Shown: positions 1 to 6,193, numbered from the stretch's first letter. The stretch: 6,271 nt of DNA from Atopobium sp. (GCA_015258785.1 JABZHP010000066.1:1-6271); one strand, 5' to 3'. The notes: generated from the letters alone by a model not told the origin. Numbers and translations: made by a program.

Positions 1-514
1 TCGCAATAAAGTGTTCTGCCATAGGCTTAGCTGCAACTTTTCCGTAAAGTTGTTCCATCTTTTGCACGGAGAGCTTGGGGTCTGCAATGGCTGTGCGGTG
101 CTTGGCAAGGAACACTTTCTTGAGCACAAACTCAAGCGTGGAAGCCAGGAATCCACCCGTCCAAAAGCTTGTTCCCTCAAAGAAGAGGTGGTCAAAGGAT
201 AGGTCTGGGAACTTGAGAAGCTCAGATAGAACTACTCCACCTAAAGAGGCACCAAAGCCAAGGGAGAGATGGATTATGTTGTGCTCCAGCAGCCAGTCAT
301 GAATCTGCGCAGCTTCTTGGGACGCTGAGACATATTCCGTTGCATCTTCTTCTCCGTGGGCGGCAAGATCTGGGATTAGATAGCGCAGGTCATCACCCAT
401 GTTACTTACAAGAACAGTCTTGATTCCTTCTGCTGACGAGAGCATGGGATGAATCAGCAATACGGTAGGTGTGGTTTCAGCGCAAGCGTCGGGTTCAATG
501 AGGTGCATCTTCAT
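1..514 (-). CDS. Alpha/beta hydrolase, N-terminal part (3' end beyond window)
   Basis: This open frame starts at the ATG at 514 and reads leftward through the window edge, giving 171 complete codons with no stop. Residues 18-24 (VLLIHPM) resemble the strand and oxyanion-hole loop that opens alpha/beta-hydrolase domains. Residues 86-93 (GFGASLGG) form a nucleophile elbow of the G-x-S-x-G type with Ser90 as the presumed nucleophile. The acid and histidine of the triad would lie past the edge, so activity cannot be judged. No signal peptide is visible, so a cytoplasmic enzyme is likely; its substrate is unknown. The start is supported by GAGGGAG at 528-522, seven bases before the ATG. A second ATG at 508 is possible but worse placed. 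A TATAAT box lies about 30 bases upstream, so the gene may have its own promoter although the 476-codon gene upstream points the same way. Confidence 0.8.
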   Translation of the reverse strand, partial: MKMHLIEPDACAETTPTVLLIHPMLSSAEGIKTVLVSNMGDDLRYLIPDLAAHGEEDATEYVSASQEAAQIHDWLLEHNIIHLSLGFGASLGGVVLSELLKFPDLSFDHLFFEGTSFWTGGFLASTLEFVLKKVFLAKHRTAIADPKLSVQKMEQLYGKVAAKPMAEHFIA

Positions 515-543
515 GGCAGTTCTCCCTCTATTGTTTACCTGCG

Positions 544-549
544 ATTATA
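544..549 (-). promoter_or_regulatory. Candidate -10 box for the alpha/beta hydrolase gene
   Basis: On the minus strand the 138-bp gap before the hydrolase contains a perfect TATAAT at 549-544. It would start transcription near 537, giving a leader of roughly 23 bases that contains the ribosome binding site. No good TTGACA-like -35 sits 16-18 bases upstream. A CACGTG palindrome at 561-566 lies in what would be the spacer and could be a protein-binding site. The call rests on the -10 match and its distance from the start codon only. Confidence 0.4.
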
Positions 550-652
550 TCCCTATCTATCACGTGGGTTTGCTGTTTGTTCACCAAAGCTGACATTTTC
601 CGCGAACGGTAGGGGTGGAGCTGTGAGGGATGTCCGGGAGGAAGCTTGAGAT

Positions 653-2083
653 TTATTTCTGTTCTCGCATTAAATCAAAAAACGCATCAGGTGCATTACT
701 GGTTGAATTCCAAATATTTGGAAAGCCCCATGCTGTCAGAAGTCTCATAACTGATGGAAAGTTCTCTGGGTATGCATTATGCCCAGCATTCGATAGAAAG
801 CCATGCTCTAAAACCGCCTCAAATTCCCACGTAAATGGAGGTCTACCATTAGTAGGAATAGACTCATAGGTATTCTCCCAGTTAAGAATTCCGGCATCTA
901 AAAATCCACCTAATAATTCACATGATGGTTTGTAGTTTGACGTACATTCTTCGTAGGACACATCATCTGGCCAGTATCCATACCAATCAAGAAGACCAAT
1001 AGACTGTTCTGGTTTCTCGCCAATTCTATAGAATCCATACCATCCTGCACCGTAACAACCATCTCTGCGACTGTGTCGTTCAATTCTCAAATGAATTTCC
1101 TGATTTGGTGTGTCGTCAACATGTATCAAAAATGACAGTTGTGAACTATTAAGCAGCAGTGTCCTTTGTTTTTCTTCTTCAGGAGTCGTATTAAGCCATG
1201 GAAGTAGTGACGAGATGGTCTCATACTCTGCTTCAGATTGCCCCCAACCCTTAAAGTTCATACCATGGTTGCTGCGTGTATACATGCGCTTAATAACATA
1301 TGGTGAAAAAACTTTTTGGCACCTAAAGTTATGAATCAACTCTCTACTCATTACAATTCTAATGAGCCCTCGTGAACCTCTATGTTTGCCTAGTACAGCG
1401 ATTTTTTCGTATCCATCGCCCCATTGAACTGGAAGACAATAAACCTTTGTTCCAGGAGAAAAATGTCGCGTCCCATGAACAACTGTATGGTCTTCTCCAA
1501 AAGGATGTTCGTCAATTACGTTACCAACCAGACACCAAATCCATTCTGGGAGTTTATTTGTTTCTACAAAATCCCAGTAATCTCCTTCTGTGCTCGGAGT
1601 AGTTTTCTTTTTTCTACGGCCAAAGTCATAGTCTGGCCTGAACATTTTCTTGATATGATCCAATTTGAATAGACATCTATCAAGAAGTGAGCTTTTTGCT
1701 GCAGTATAGAGAAGTCCAACTCCTTTAGGATCTTCGGTAACGCACTTGGTGATGATTGCATAGATGCATTCTTTGTTTAAAACAAGCTCGTTAATATTAG
1801 AAAGTGTCTCAGCATCGTTTGTAATGTCTACACCATATTTATCAAGAATTTTTTGATAGTTATAAGCATTTTCTTGTTCGCGTATTTCGGACTTAAATAA
1901 ACAAGCAAATTTTTCAAGCACTCCAGGAATTTGATAATGGGGGATGTCAAACGGTATATCAAATAAGCTTACGTTGTTGTCGATGTAGTCGCAAAAATCG
2001 TGTAGTTCAACAAAATGCCCAGACCAGGAATTAGTTGTTGCAAGGAACCAACCAGCTAAATCCGTTAAGTTCTGTACATACAT
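653..2083 (-). CDS. Uncharacterised AT-rich 476-residue protein
   Basis: I do not recognise the family. The frame is long, uninterrupted and preceded by GGGAG at 2094-2090, six bases before the ATG at 2083, so it is a real gene. No signal peptide or membrane segment is apparent, and the protein is probably cytosolic. Residues 1-150 look helical and charged. A basic RRKKK run at 156-160 leads into a compact part at about 178-267 with conspicuous stretches HFSPGTKVYCLPVQWGDGYE (207-226) and GLIRIVMSRELI (239-250). The last third is rich in Trp, Tyr and Gly (for example GAGWYGFYRIGEK, 345-357) and ends near AWGFPNIWN (451-459). No catalytic motif is evident. Base composition is much more AT-rich than the neighbouring pepF operon, suggesting horizontal acquisition. 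It stands alone between housekeeping genes; an immunity- or defence-type role is conceivable but unsupported. Confidence 0.85.
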   Translation of the reverse strand: MYVQNLTDLAGWFLATTNSWSGHFVELHDFCDYIDNNVSLFDIPFDIPHYQIPGVLEKFACLFKSEIREQENAYNYQKILDKYGVDITNDAETLSNINELVLNKECIYAIITKCVTEDPKGVGLLYTAAKSSLLDRCLFKLDHIKKMFRPDYDFGRRKKKTTPSTEGDYWDFVETNKLPEWIWCLVGNVIDEHPFGEDHTVVHGTRHFSPGTKVYCLPVQWGDGYEKIAVLGKHRGSRGLIRIVMSRELIHNFRCQKVFSPYVIKRMYTRSNHGMNFKGWGQSEAEYETISSLLPWLNTTPEEEKQRTLLLNSSQLSFLIHVDDTPNQEIHLRIERHSRRDGCYGAGWYGFYRIGEKPEQSIGLLDWYGYWPDDVSYEECTSNYKPSCELLGGFLDAGILNWENTYESIPTNGRPPFTWEFEAVLEHGFLSNAGHNAYPENFPSVMRLLTAWGFPNIWNSTSNAPDAFFDLMREQK

Positions 2084-2103
2084 AGACGTCTCCCAAATAG
2101 TGA

Positions 2104-2115
2104 ACTCACTTGAGT
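2104..2115. repeat. Short palindrome just upstream of the unknown gene
   Basis: ACTCA at 2104-2108 and TGAGT at 2111-2115 are perfect inverted arms around a 2-bp centre. The palindrome ends 21 bases before the start codon of the minus-strand gene and 10 bases before its ribosome binding site. It could be an operator or a small leader element. Twelve bases is short enough for chance, so confidence in function is low. Confidence 0.3.
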
Positions 2116-2188
2116 CAAAGCAACAATTACTTAATGCGGTCTTCTATCTGTGCGAATTAAATCAGTTGTGATTCAACCTTCAGCAAGT

Positions 2189-2217
2189 CTAATAGGAAGC
2201 AAACTTTTAACTGTCCA
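2189..2217 (-). promoter_or_regulatory. Candidate sigma-70-type promoter of the unknown gene
   Basis: Read on the minus strand, TGGACA (2217-2212) is followed after exactly 17 bases by TATTAG (2194-2189). These match the -35 and -10 consensus at five and four of six positions. Transcription would begin near 2182 and leave a leader of about 100 bases before the ATG at 2083. The -10 is imperfect and the region is AT-rich, so a chance match cannot be excluded. Confidence 0.35.
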
Positions 2218-2266
2218 TTGTATTACCCACTTATCTTGCCGCATGAGTGCCATACTCCTGCAAAGT

Positions 2267-2284
2267 TACGTACAGATGTACATA
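2267..2284. repeat. Imperfect dyad overlapping a candidate pepF -35 region
   Basis: TACGTAC (2267-2273) and GTACATA (2278-2284) are inverted arms with one mismatch, separated by AGAT. The right arm overlaps a candidate -35 hexamer (TGTACA, 2277-2282). A repressor or activator binding here would be well placed to control pepF. Evidence is symmetry and position only. Confidence 0.3.
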
Positions 2285-2304
2285 GCCTGTCCTCGCTATA
2301 TAAA
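2277..2304 (+). promoter_or_regulatory. Candidate upstream promoter for pepF
   Basis: TGTACA (2277-2282) and TATAAA (2299-2304) are spaced by 16 bases and match the -35 and -10 consensus at four and five of six positions. The -10 lies in an AT-rich run, TATATAAAAT. Transcription would start around 2311, giving a leader of about 144 bases. An alternative -10 closer to the gene exists at 2350. Confidence 0.35.
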
Positions 2305-2349
2305 ATCTTGCTGATATGAGACACTAAGTAGCGTTAAATAGTCGTGCTG

Positions 2350-2355
2350 TATACT
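2350..2355 (+). promoter_or_regulatory. Alternative -10 box for pepF
   Basis: TATACT at 2350-2355 matches the -10 consensus at five of six positions and has a TG directly before it. No convincing -35 lies 16-18 bases upstream. If used, the transcript would start near 2362, a few bases before the stem-loop at 2367. Confidence 0.3.
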
Positions 2356-2366
2356 CAGGATTATGT

Positions 2367-2402
2367 GAAGTTTGAACGCTCACATTTTGTGGACGTAACT
2401 TC
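2367..2402 (+). promoter_or_regulatory. Stem-loop in the pepF leader
   Basis: Three nested helices share one axis. GAAGTT (2367-2372) pairs with AACTTC (2397-2402), ACG (2376-2378) with CGT (2394-2396), and CACA (2381-2384) with TGTG (2388-2391). A TTT loop closes it, with a 3-base bulge on the left side and a 2x2 internal loop. The 13 Watson-Crick pairs over 36 bases are more than I expect by chance. No U-run follows, so it is not a terminator. It may stabilise the 5' end of the mRNA or be a DNA operator. Confidence 0.4.
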
Positions 2403-2454
2403 TCCACTGGTGGCGACGCAATAACATACCGAATCAGCCAAGAAAGGAAGGCTC

Positions 2455-4248
2455 ATGGCATACGAGTCTCGCGAAGAAATTGACAGCAAATATAAGTGGG
2501 ACCTGTCCTCAATGTTCCCTAGTGATGAGGCATTTGAGGCTGGACTTGAGGAGCTCAAGGCTTACTGCCCAAAGCTGCTTGCGTTCAAGGGTAAGATTTC
2601 CGCCTCCGCACAGGCTCTTCTGGAGTATCTGCAGCTTGAGGACCAGATGACCCTTCTGCTCTACAAGATTATCAACTACGCTGAGCGCAAGAGCGACGAG
2701 GATACCCGCGTTGCTAAGTACCAGGCATACGTCGCAAACGCTACCAGCGTATATACTCAGGTTGGCGAGGCAACTTCTTGGTTTGCCGCAGAGCTTCTGG
2801 CCATTCCAGCAGAATCTGTCGAGAAGTTCTATGCAGAGGTTCCAGCGCTTGAGTTCTATCGCCGTAAGCTCAACAAGATCTTGAACCAGCGCGAGCACAC
2901 CCTTTCTGCTGAGGAAGAGGCTCTTTTGGCACGCGCTGAAGAGCTTGCCGTTCAGCCAACCAATATCTTCTCCATGTTTGATGATGCAGACCTTACCTTC
3001 GACGACGCAGTTGATTCTGAGGGCAAGACCCATAAGCTGACCAGTGGCTCATTTGTTCCTCTGCTGATGGATGCTGACCGCGTTCTGCGTGAGTCCGCAT
3101 TCAAGCAGCTTTACAGCCGCTTTGGTGAGTTCCGCAACACTTCCGCTGCAATTTTGACCAGTCAAGTTAAGAACCTGCAGTTCTTCTCGTCATCAAGAAA
3201 ATATGCAAGCTCCCTTGAGGCTGCTCTTGCAGAGAATGAGATTCCTGTTGAGGTCTACAACAACCTTATTGACGCTGTTCACCAGAATTTCCCAGCGTTC
3301 TACAAGTACGTTGACCTGCGCAAGCGCGTTATGGGCTTGGATGAGCTGCACTTCTGGGACGTCTACACTCCTCTTGTTGACGACGTTGACATGAAGTTCA
3401 CCTACGAGGAGGCTTGCGACCTTATTGTTAAGGCGCTGGCACCTATGGGCGAGGAGTACGTCAGCCTGGTCAAGAAGGGTCTGGAGAGCCGTTGGGTTGA
3501 CGTGTACGAAACCCCAGGTAAGCGCTCCGGTGCTTATTCCGCAGGTGGTAAGGGCATGAACCCCGTTATGCTTCTCAACTTCCAGGGCGGCCTCGACGAC
3601 GTCTACACCCTTATTCACGAAATGGGCCACTCCCTGCACACGTATTTCTCGTCCCACAACCAGGAGATTACCTACTCTGACTACTCCATCTTTGTTGCAG
3701 AGGTTGCATCCACCTGCAACGAGGCGCTGCTCTCGCACTACCTGCTTGAGCACGAGACTGATCCCGCGCGCCACGCGTACATTCTCAACCACTTCCTTGA
3801 GGGCTTCCGTGGCACCATCTATCGCCAGTGCATGTTTGCCGAGTTTGAGCGCGACATCAGCCAGATGAACGCTGATGGTGTGGCTCTGAACGCCGAGGTT
3901 CTCTCCGAGCGCTACGGCAAGCTTTGCGCAGAGTACTTTGGACCTGGCATTAAGCTGGACGAAGAGATCAAGCTAGAGTGGTCGCGCATCCCTCACTTCT
4001 ACTACAACTTCTACGTCTACCAGTACTGCATTGGTTTCTCGGCAGCTATTGCCCTGTCGCAGCGCATCCTTTCTGAGGGTGAGCCTGCGGTCAAGGACTA
4101 CATTGGCTACCTGTCCGGCGGCTGCTCCAAGACCCCAATCGAGCTGCTTCGCGGCGCTGGCGTTGACATGGCCACTCCAGACCCCGTTAACGCTGCGCTC
4201 AAGTACTTCGGCGAGCTTGTCGATCAGCTTGAGCAGGAGCTCAACTAA
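2455..4248 (+). CDS. pepF: Oligoendopeptidase F (M3B zinc metallopeptidase)
   Basis: PepF is a cytoplasmic zinc endopeptidase that cleaves short oligopeptides, typically after peptide uptake or protein breakdown. The 597-residue length matches the family's roughly 600. The N-terminus (KYKWDLSSMFPSDEAF, 13-28) is typical, followed by the helical PepF N-terminal domain at roughly 115-185 and the M3 catalytic domain from about 205 to the end. The zinc site is HEMGH at 388-392 (His388, His392, catalytic Glu389). Glu416 in FVAEVAST (413-420) is the expected third ligand by comparison with thimet oligopeptidase. A late HFYYNFYVYQYCIGFSAA stretch holds the conserved His and Tyr residues near the active site. 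AAAGGA at 2443-2448 supports the ATG at 2455. There is no signal peptide. It is the first gene of a likely three-gene operon, with the next start 32 bases after its stop. Confidence 0.96.
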   Translation: MAYESREEIDSKYKWDLSSMFPSDEAFEAGLEELKAYCPKLLAFKGKISASAQALLEYLQLEDQMTLLLYKIINYAERKSDEDTRVAKYQAYVANATSVYTQVGEATSWFAAELLAIPAESVEKFYAEVPALEFYRRKLNKILNQREHTLSAEEEALLARAEELAVQPTNIFSMFDDADLTFDDAVDSEGKTHKLTSGSFVPLLMDADRVLRESAFKQLYSRFGEFRNTSAAILTSQVKNLQFFSSSRKYASSLEAALAENEIPVEVYNNLIDAVHQNFPAFYKYVDLRKRVMGLDELHFWDVYTPLVDDVDMKFTYEEACDLIVKALAPMGEEYVSLVKKGLESRWVDVYETPGKRSGAYSAGGKGMNPVMLLNFQGGLDDVYTLIHEMGHSLHTYFSSHNQEITYSDYSIFVAEVASTCNEALLSHYLLEHETDPARHAYILNHFLEGFRGTIYRQCMFAEFERDISQMNADGVALNAEVLSERYGKLCAEYFGPGIKLDEEIKLEWSRIPHFYYNFYVYQYCIGFSAAIALSQRILSEGEPAVKDYIGYLSGGCSKTPIELLRGAGVDMATPDPVNAALKYFGELVDQLEQELN

Positions 4249-4280
4249 GCGCGAGTTAGGCGTACAACAAAGGAGGATTT

Positions 4281-4649
4281 ATGCAGGCACGATTTGTTCA
4301 CCGCTGCACCCACGTTTTGGATAACGAGAAAACCGTCGAGTTCTACAAGAAGGCTCTGGGATTCCGTGTTGACCGCGTTAAGGGACCAGAGGACGGCTCT
4401 TGGACCAACACGTTTTTGGTAAACGACTGGTCTCCTTTTGAGCTGGAGCTCACGTGGAACCGCGGTTGGGTAGACCCCTACGACAATGGTGGAAAAGATA
4501 CGCACATTGCGTTCCGCGTTGACGATTTTGATGCGTTCCACGCACTTCACGAGGAGATGGGCTGCATTGTTAAAGAGAACCCAAAGATGGGTCTCTACTT
4601 TATCGCAGACCCTGATGGCTGCTGGATTGAGATTCTGCCAGAGAAGTAA
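4281..4649 (+). CDS. VOC-family protein resembling glyoxalase I (lactoylglutathione lyase)
   Basis: This 122-residue protein is one vicinal-oxygen-chelate domain pair of the size of bacterial glyoxalase I, which isomerises the methylglyoxal-thiol hemithioacetal. By alignment with E. coli GloA as I remember it, all four metal ligands are present: His7, Glu56 (ELELTWN), His75 (DTHIAFRV) and Glu117 (DGCWIEIL). The EFYKKALGF segment (20-28) is also characteristic. The thiol cofactor in this organism is unknown, and other VOC activities remain possible, so no gene symbol is given. Translation should be efficient: AGGAGG at 4271-4276 lies four bases before the ATG. It sits 32 bases after pepF and ends two bases before msrC, so the three genes are probably co-transcribed. 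Confidence 0.9.
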   Translation: MQARFVHRCTHVLDNEKTVEFYKKALGFRVDRVKGPEDGSWTNTFLVNDWSPFELELTWNRGWVDPYDNGGKDTHIAFRVDDFDAFHALHEEMGCIVKENPKMGLYFIADPDGCWIEILPEK

Positions 4650-4651
4650 AC

Positions 4652-5275
4652 ATGACGGATTACGGTTTACTTGCAAAACAGATTATCTCGCTTGCTGAGG
4701 TTGACGCTCACTGGCTGCCGGTGTTGTCTAACGCCGCAGCTCTTCTGTGGGACGCGCTCGACGACATCAATTGGGCGGGGTTCTACCTGGTAGATCCCGC
4801 CACGGTGTCGGGCGTGGAGCCGGACGCGGGTTCGGGCGCGGTCGCGGAGCTGGACGCGGCCCCGGGTGTGGAGCCGGGCGCAGCCCCGGATGCGGAGCCG
4901 GACGCGGTCCCGGGTGCGGAGCCGGACGTAGCCCCGAGCGACCACGAGCCGCGCACTCCCGAGCTGCGCCTGGGACCGTTCCAGGGCAAAGTTGCCTGCG
5001 TGCGCATTCCGTTTGGACGGGGAGTGTGCGGTACCGCCGCGGCAACAAGGACAAGTCAGCTGGTAGAGGACGTGCATCAGTTCCCGGGACATATTGCATG
5101 CGACTCTGCATCAAACTCTGAGGTGGTTGTTCCTATCTTCAAGGATGGCCAGGTAGTTGGCGTGTTGGATATTGATAGTCCGAGCGTGGCAAGGTTTACC
5201 CAAGAAGATCTCACTGGTCTTGAGCAGGTGGTAAAAGCGCTTGAGGGCTGTGTGAATTTCTCGGACTTCTGTTAA
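4652..5275 (+). CDS. msrC: Free methionine-(R)-sulfoxide reductase (GAF fold) with repeat insertion
   Basis: fRMsr reduces free L-methionine-(R)-sulfoxide to methionine in the cytoplasm using a GAF-fold pocket and redox cysteines. The signature is strong: NWAGFYLV (40-47), LGPFQGKVACVRIPFGRGVCG (107-127, given here as landmarks Leu107 to Gly127), HQFPGHIACDSASNSE (142-157) and VLDIDSPS (171-178). Cys116, Cys126 and Cys150 have the 10- and 24-residue spacing of E. coli Cys84, Cys94 and Cys118, the last being catalytic. The protein is 207 residues against about 165 for E. coli. The excess is a Glu/Pro/Asp/Ala-rich insertion at 54-95, encoded by a degenerate 24-nt repeat, in the loop between WAGFYLV and LGPFQGK. 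The start lies two bases after the upstream stop with only AGAGAAG before it, suggesting translational coupling. A terminator follows. Confidence 0.93.
   Translation: MTDYGLLAKQIISLAEVDAHWLPVLSNAAALLWDALDDINWAGFYLVDPATVSGVEPDAGSGAVAELDAAPGVEPGAAPDAEPDAVPGAEPDVAPSDHEPRTPELRLGPFQGKVACVRIPFGRGVCGTAAATRTSQLVEDVHQFPGHIACDSASNSEVVVPIFKDGQVVGVLDIDSPSVARFTQEDLTGLEQVVKALEGCVNFSDFC
4811..4936 (+). repeat. Degenerate 24-nt in-frame tandem repeat inside msrC
   Basis: Five copies of an 8-codon unit are visible at residues 54-95: GVEPDAGS, then two extra residues GA, then VAELDAAP, GVEPGAAP, DAEPDAVP and GAEPDVAP. The consensus is [GDV]-[AV]-E-P-[DG]-[AV]-[AV]-P. The 60 bases at 4841-4900 are 82% G+C, far above the flanking gene. 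All changes keep the reading frame. The encoded stretch is acidic, Pro/Ala-rich and probably disordered, forming a surface loop. Confidence 0.85.
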
Positions 5276-5306
5276 ATACGACTACAGAGCTAACATTTGG
5301 GTACAC

Positions 5307-5348
5307 AAATCATGTACGGGCAGGTTTGCTCGTGCATGATTTTTATTT
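5307..5348 (+). terminator. Rho-independent terminator after msrC
   Basis: Bases 5307-5322 pair with 5327-5342 to give a 16-bp stem with two G-U wobbles and a GGTT loop. The 3' arm merges into TTTTTATTT (5340-5348). It starts 32 bases after the msrC stop and most likely ends the pepF operon. Read on the other strand it lacks a U-run, so it is directional. Confidence 0.88.
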
Positions 5349-5375
5349 ACACAGCATTCTCGGAGAGGTCTGCTT

Positions 5376-5924
5376 ATGAAGAAAATTGTATTTATCATCG
5401 GTTCTGGCCGAAAAAACTCGTTTAACAAAACGCTGAGCCAGGTTGCGGCAAAGGCACTCGAAGGTAAGGCGGAGATTGAGGTCGTTGACGTTTTGGACGT
5501 CCCTCTGCTTAACCAGGACGAAGAATTCCCAGCTCCTGAAGGTGTCCAAAAGGTTAGGGACGCAGTCATGGCCGCCGATGGCGTATGGCTCTTTACTCCG
5601 GAGTACAACTACAGCATTCCCGGCACTGTCAAGAATATCCTGGATTGGTTGAGCCGTCCGCTCACTTCCGATTACGAGAAGAAGTCCGAGACCGCCATTG
5701 CTGGCAAGGTTGTTACTGCAAGCGGTGTTGGCGGCCGAAACAAGACTGCAGGATCGCTCGCCGTGGTAAAGCAGCAGTTCCTGGCTCTGCGCACCAAGCC
5801 AGTTGAGCCGTTCAATGGTTTCTCGCTTCCTGTTACCGCTTGGACTGAGGGAACTTGGGAGCCAGAACCCGAGGTTCACGAGGCAATTGCTCAGCAAGCA
5901 GAGGATTTTCTCGCCGCGCTGTAA
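5376..5924 (+). CDS. NAD(P)H-dependent FMN reductase / flavodoxin-like oxidoreductase
   Basis: This 182-residue protein has the flavodoxin-like fold of the NADPH-dependent FMN reductase family (including quinone, azo-dye and chromate reductases). After strand KKIVFIIGS comes the FMN-phosphate loop GSGRKNSFNKTL (9-20). The flavin-binding TPEYNYSIPGTVKNILDW (74-91) is almost textbook, and ASGVGGRNKTAGS (115-127) is the third loop. There is no signal peptide, so it is cytoplasmic. The natural acceptor (free flavin, quinone or another oxidant) cannot be read from sequence. GGAGAGG at 5362-5368, seven bases before the ATG, supports the start. Only 27 bases separate the upstream terminator's U-run from the start codon and I see no clear promoter. 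Expression may come from readthrough or from a promoter overlapping the terminator. Confidence 0.93.
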   Translation: MKKIVFIIGSGRKNSFNKTLSQVAAKALEGKAEIEVVDVLDVPLLNQDEEFPAPEGVQKVRDAVMAADGVWLFTPEYNYSIPGTVKNILDWLSRPLTSDYEKKSETAIAGKVVTASGVGGRNKTAGSLAVVKQQFLALRTKPVEPFNGFSLPVTAWTEGTWEPEPEVHEAIAQQAEDFLAAL

Positions 5925-5977
5925 GGTGTGCGCCTGGAAACGTGCCCGCAAGCTCGCGCCCATATAGCGCCCGGTGC

Positions 5978-6070
5978 GCCTGATTTCTGCAAAGAATCTG
6001 TAACTTTTGCCTGAAAGCATAAAAGAATCGGTGGATTCTGCCTGATTTCATCAAAGAATCTGTGTCCCAA
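5978..6070. repeat. Three tandem 31-nt imperfect repeat units
   Basis: Units begin at 5978, 6009 and 6040 and are each 31 bases long. Every unit has GCCTGA, then seven variable bases, then AAAGAATC (5991, 6022 and 6053), then about ten variable bases. Units 1 and 3 are closest, sharing GCCTGATTTC and CAAAGAATCTGT. Unit 2 ends in its own small hairpin, AGAATC-GGTG-GATTCT (6024-6039). The exact 31-base period with conserved blocks argues for duplication or for selection on phased sites. Confidence 0.75.
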
Positions 6071-6096
6071 ACACAGATTCTTTGTACTTTTCAGGC
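6040..6096 (+). terminator. Large palindromic hairpin; possible terminator of the flavoprotein gene
   Basis: The third 31-nt unit is followed by its inverted copy. Bases 6052-6065 pair perfectly with 6071-6084 (14 bp) around a CCCAA loop. After a symmetrical 6x6 internal loop, GCCTGA (6040-6045) pairs with TCAGGC (6091-6096). The inner stem is followed by TACTTTTC, a modest U-rich tail, so it could terminate the flavoprotein transcript about 130 bases after the stop. It could equally be a mobile intergenic palindrome. The structure is certain; the terminator role is not. Confidence 0.5.
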
Positions 6097-6193
6097 GCGT
6101 TTCAAACAAGTTTCAGTTGGTCCTTAAAACGCACAGGAGACTTCCTTTAGGGAGCCTGATTTTCTCGTCAAGTCTGAATGATTTGCCGGAAAA

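Larger units (their letters stand above)
2084..2454. other. Divergent intergenic region between the unknown gene and pepF
   Basis: This 371-bp stretch separates two divergently transcribed genes and holds no credible coding frame or RNA gene. It contains candidate promoters in both directions, two short dyads and one stem-loop, each listed separately. The pepF ribosome binding site is AAAGGA at 2443-2448, six bases before the ATG. The DNA is AT-rich on the side of the unknown gene. Confidence 0.75.

Noticed and set aside
11..649. Plus-strand short frames at the left end (63-75 codons)
   Set aside because: They lie opposite the alpha/beta hydrolase, or mainly opposite its start and promoter region, and have no independent support.
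2404..2413. CCAC-TG-GTGG inverted repeat in the pepF leader
   Set aside because: A two-base loop cannot form a normal RNA hairpin, and four-base arms are expected by chance.
2509..3792. Antisense open frames of 174 and 199 codons opposite pepF
   Set aside because: They mirror the codon bias of pepF, lack ribosome binding sites and resemble no protein family.
4667..5121. Several long open frames on both strands across the GC-rich part of msrC
   Set aside because: They arise because the repeat lacks AT-rich stop codons; only the 4652-5275 frame has the conserved fRMsr protein sequence.
5343..6020. A 225-codon minus-strand frame opposite the flavoprotein gene
   Set aside because: It is antisense to a gene with clear FMN-binding motifs, its product has no recognisable domain, and it begins inside the repeat tract.
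5978..6096. CRISPR array
   Set aside because: The 31-nt units abut each other with only short variable blocks and no unique spacers of normal length, and no cas gene is present.
6138..6175. AGACTT/AAGTCT inverted arms as a second terminator
   Set aside because: A 6-bp stem with a 26-base loop and no following U-run is too weak to support.
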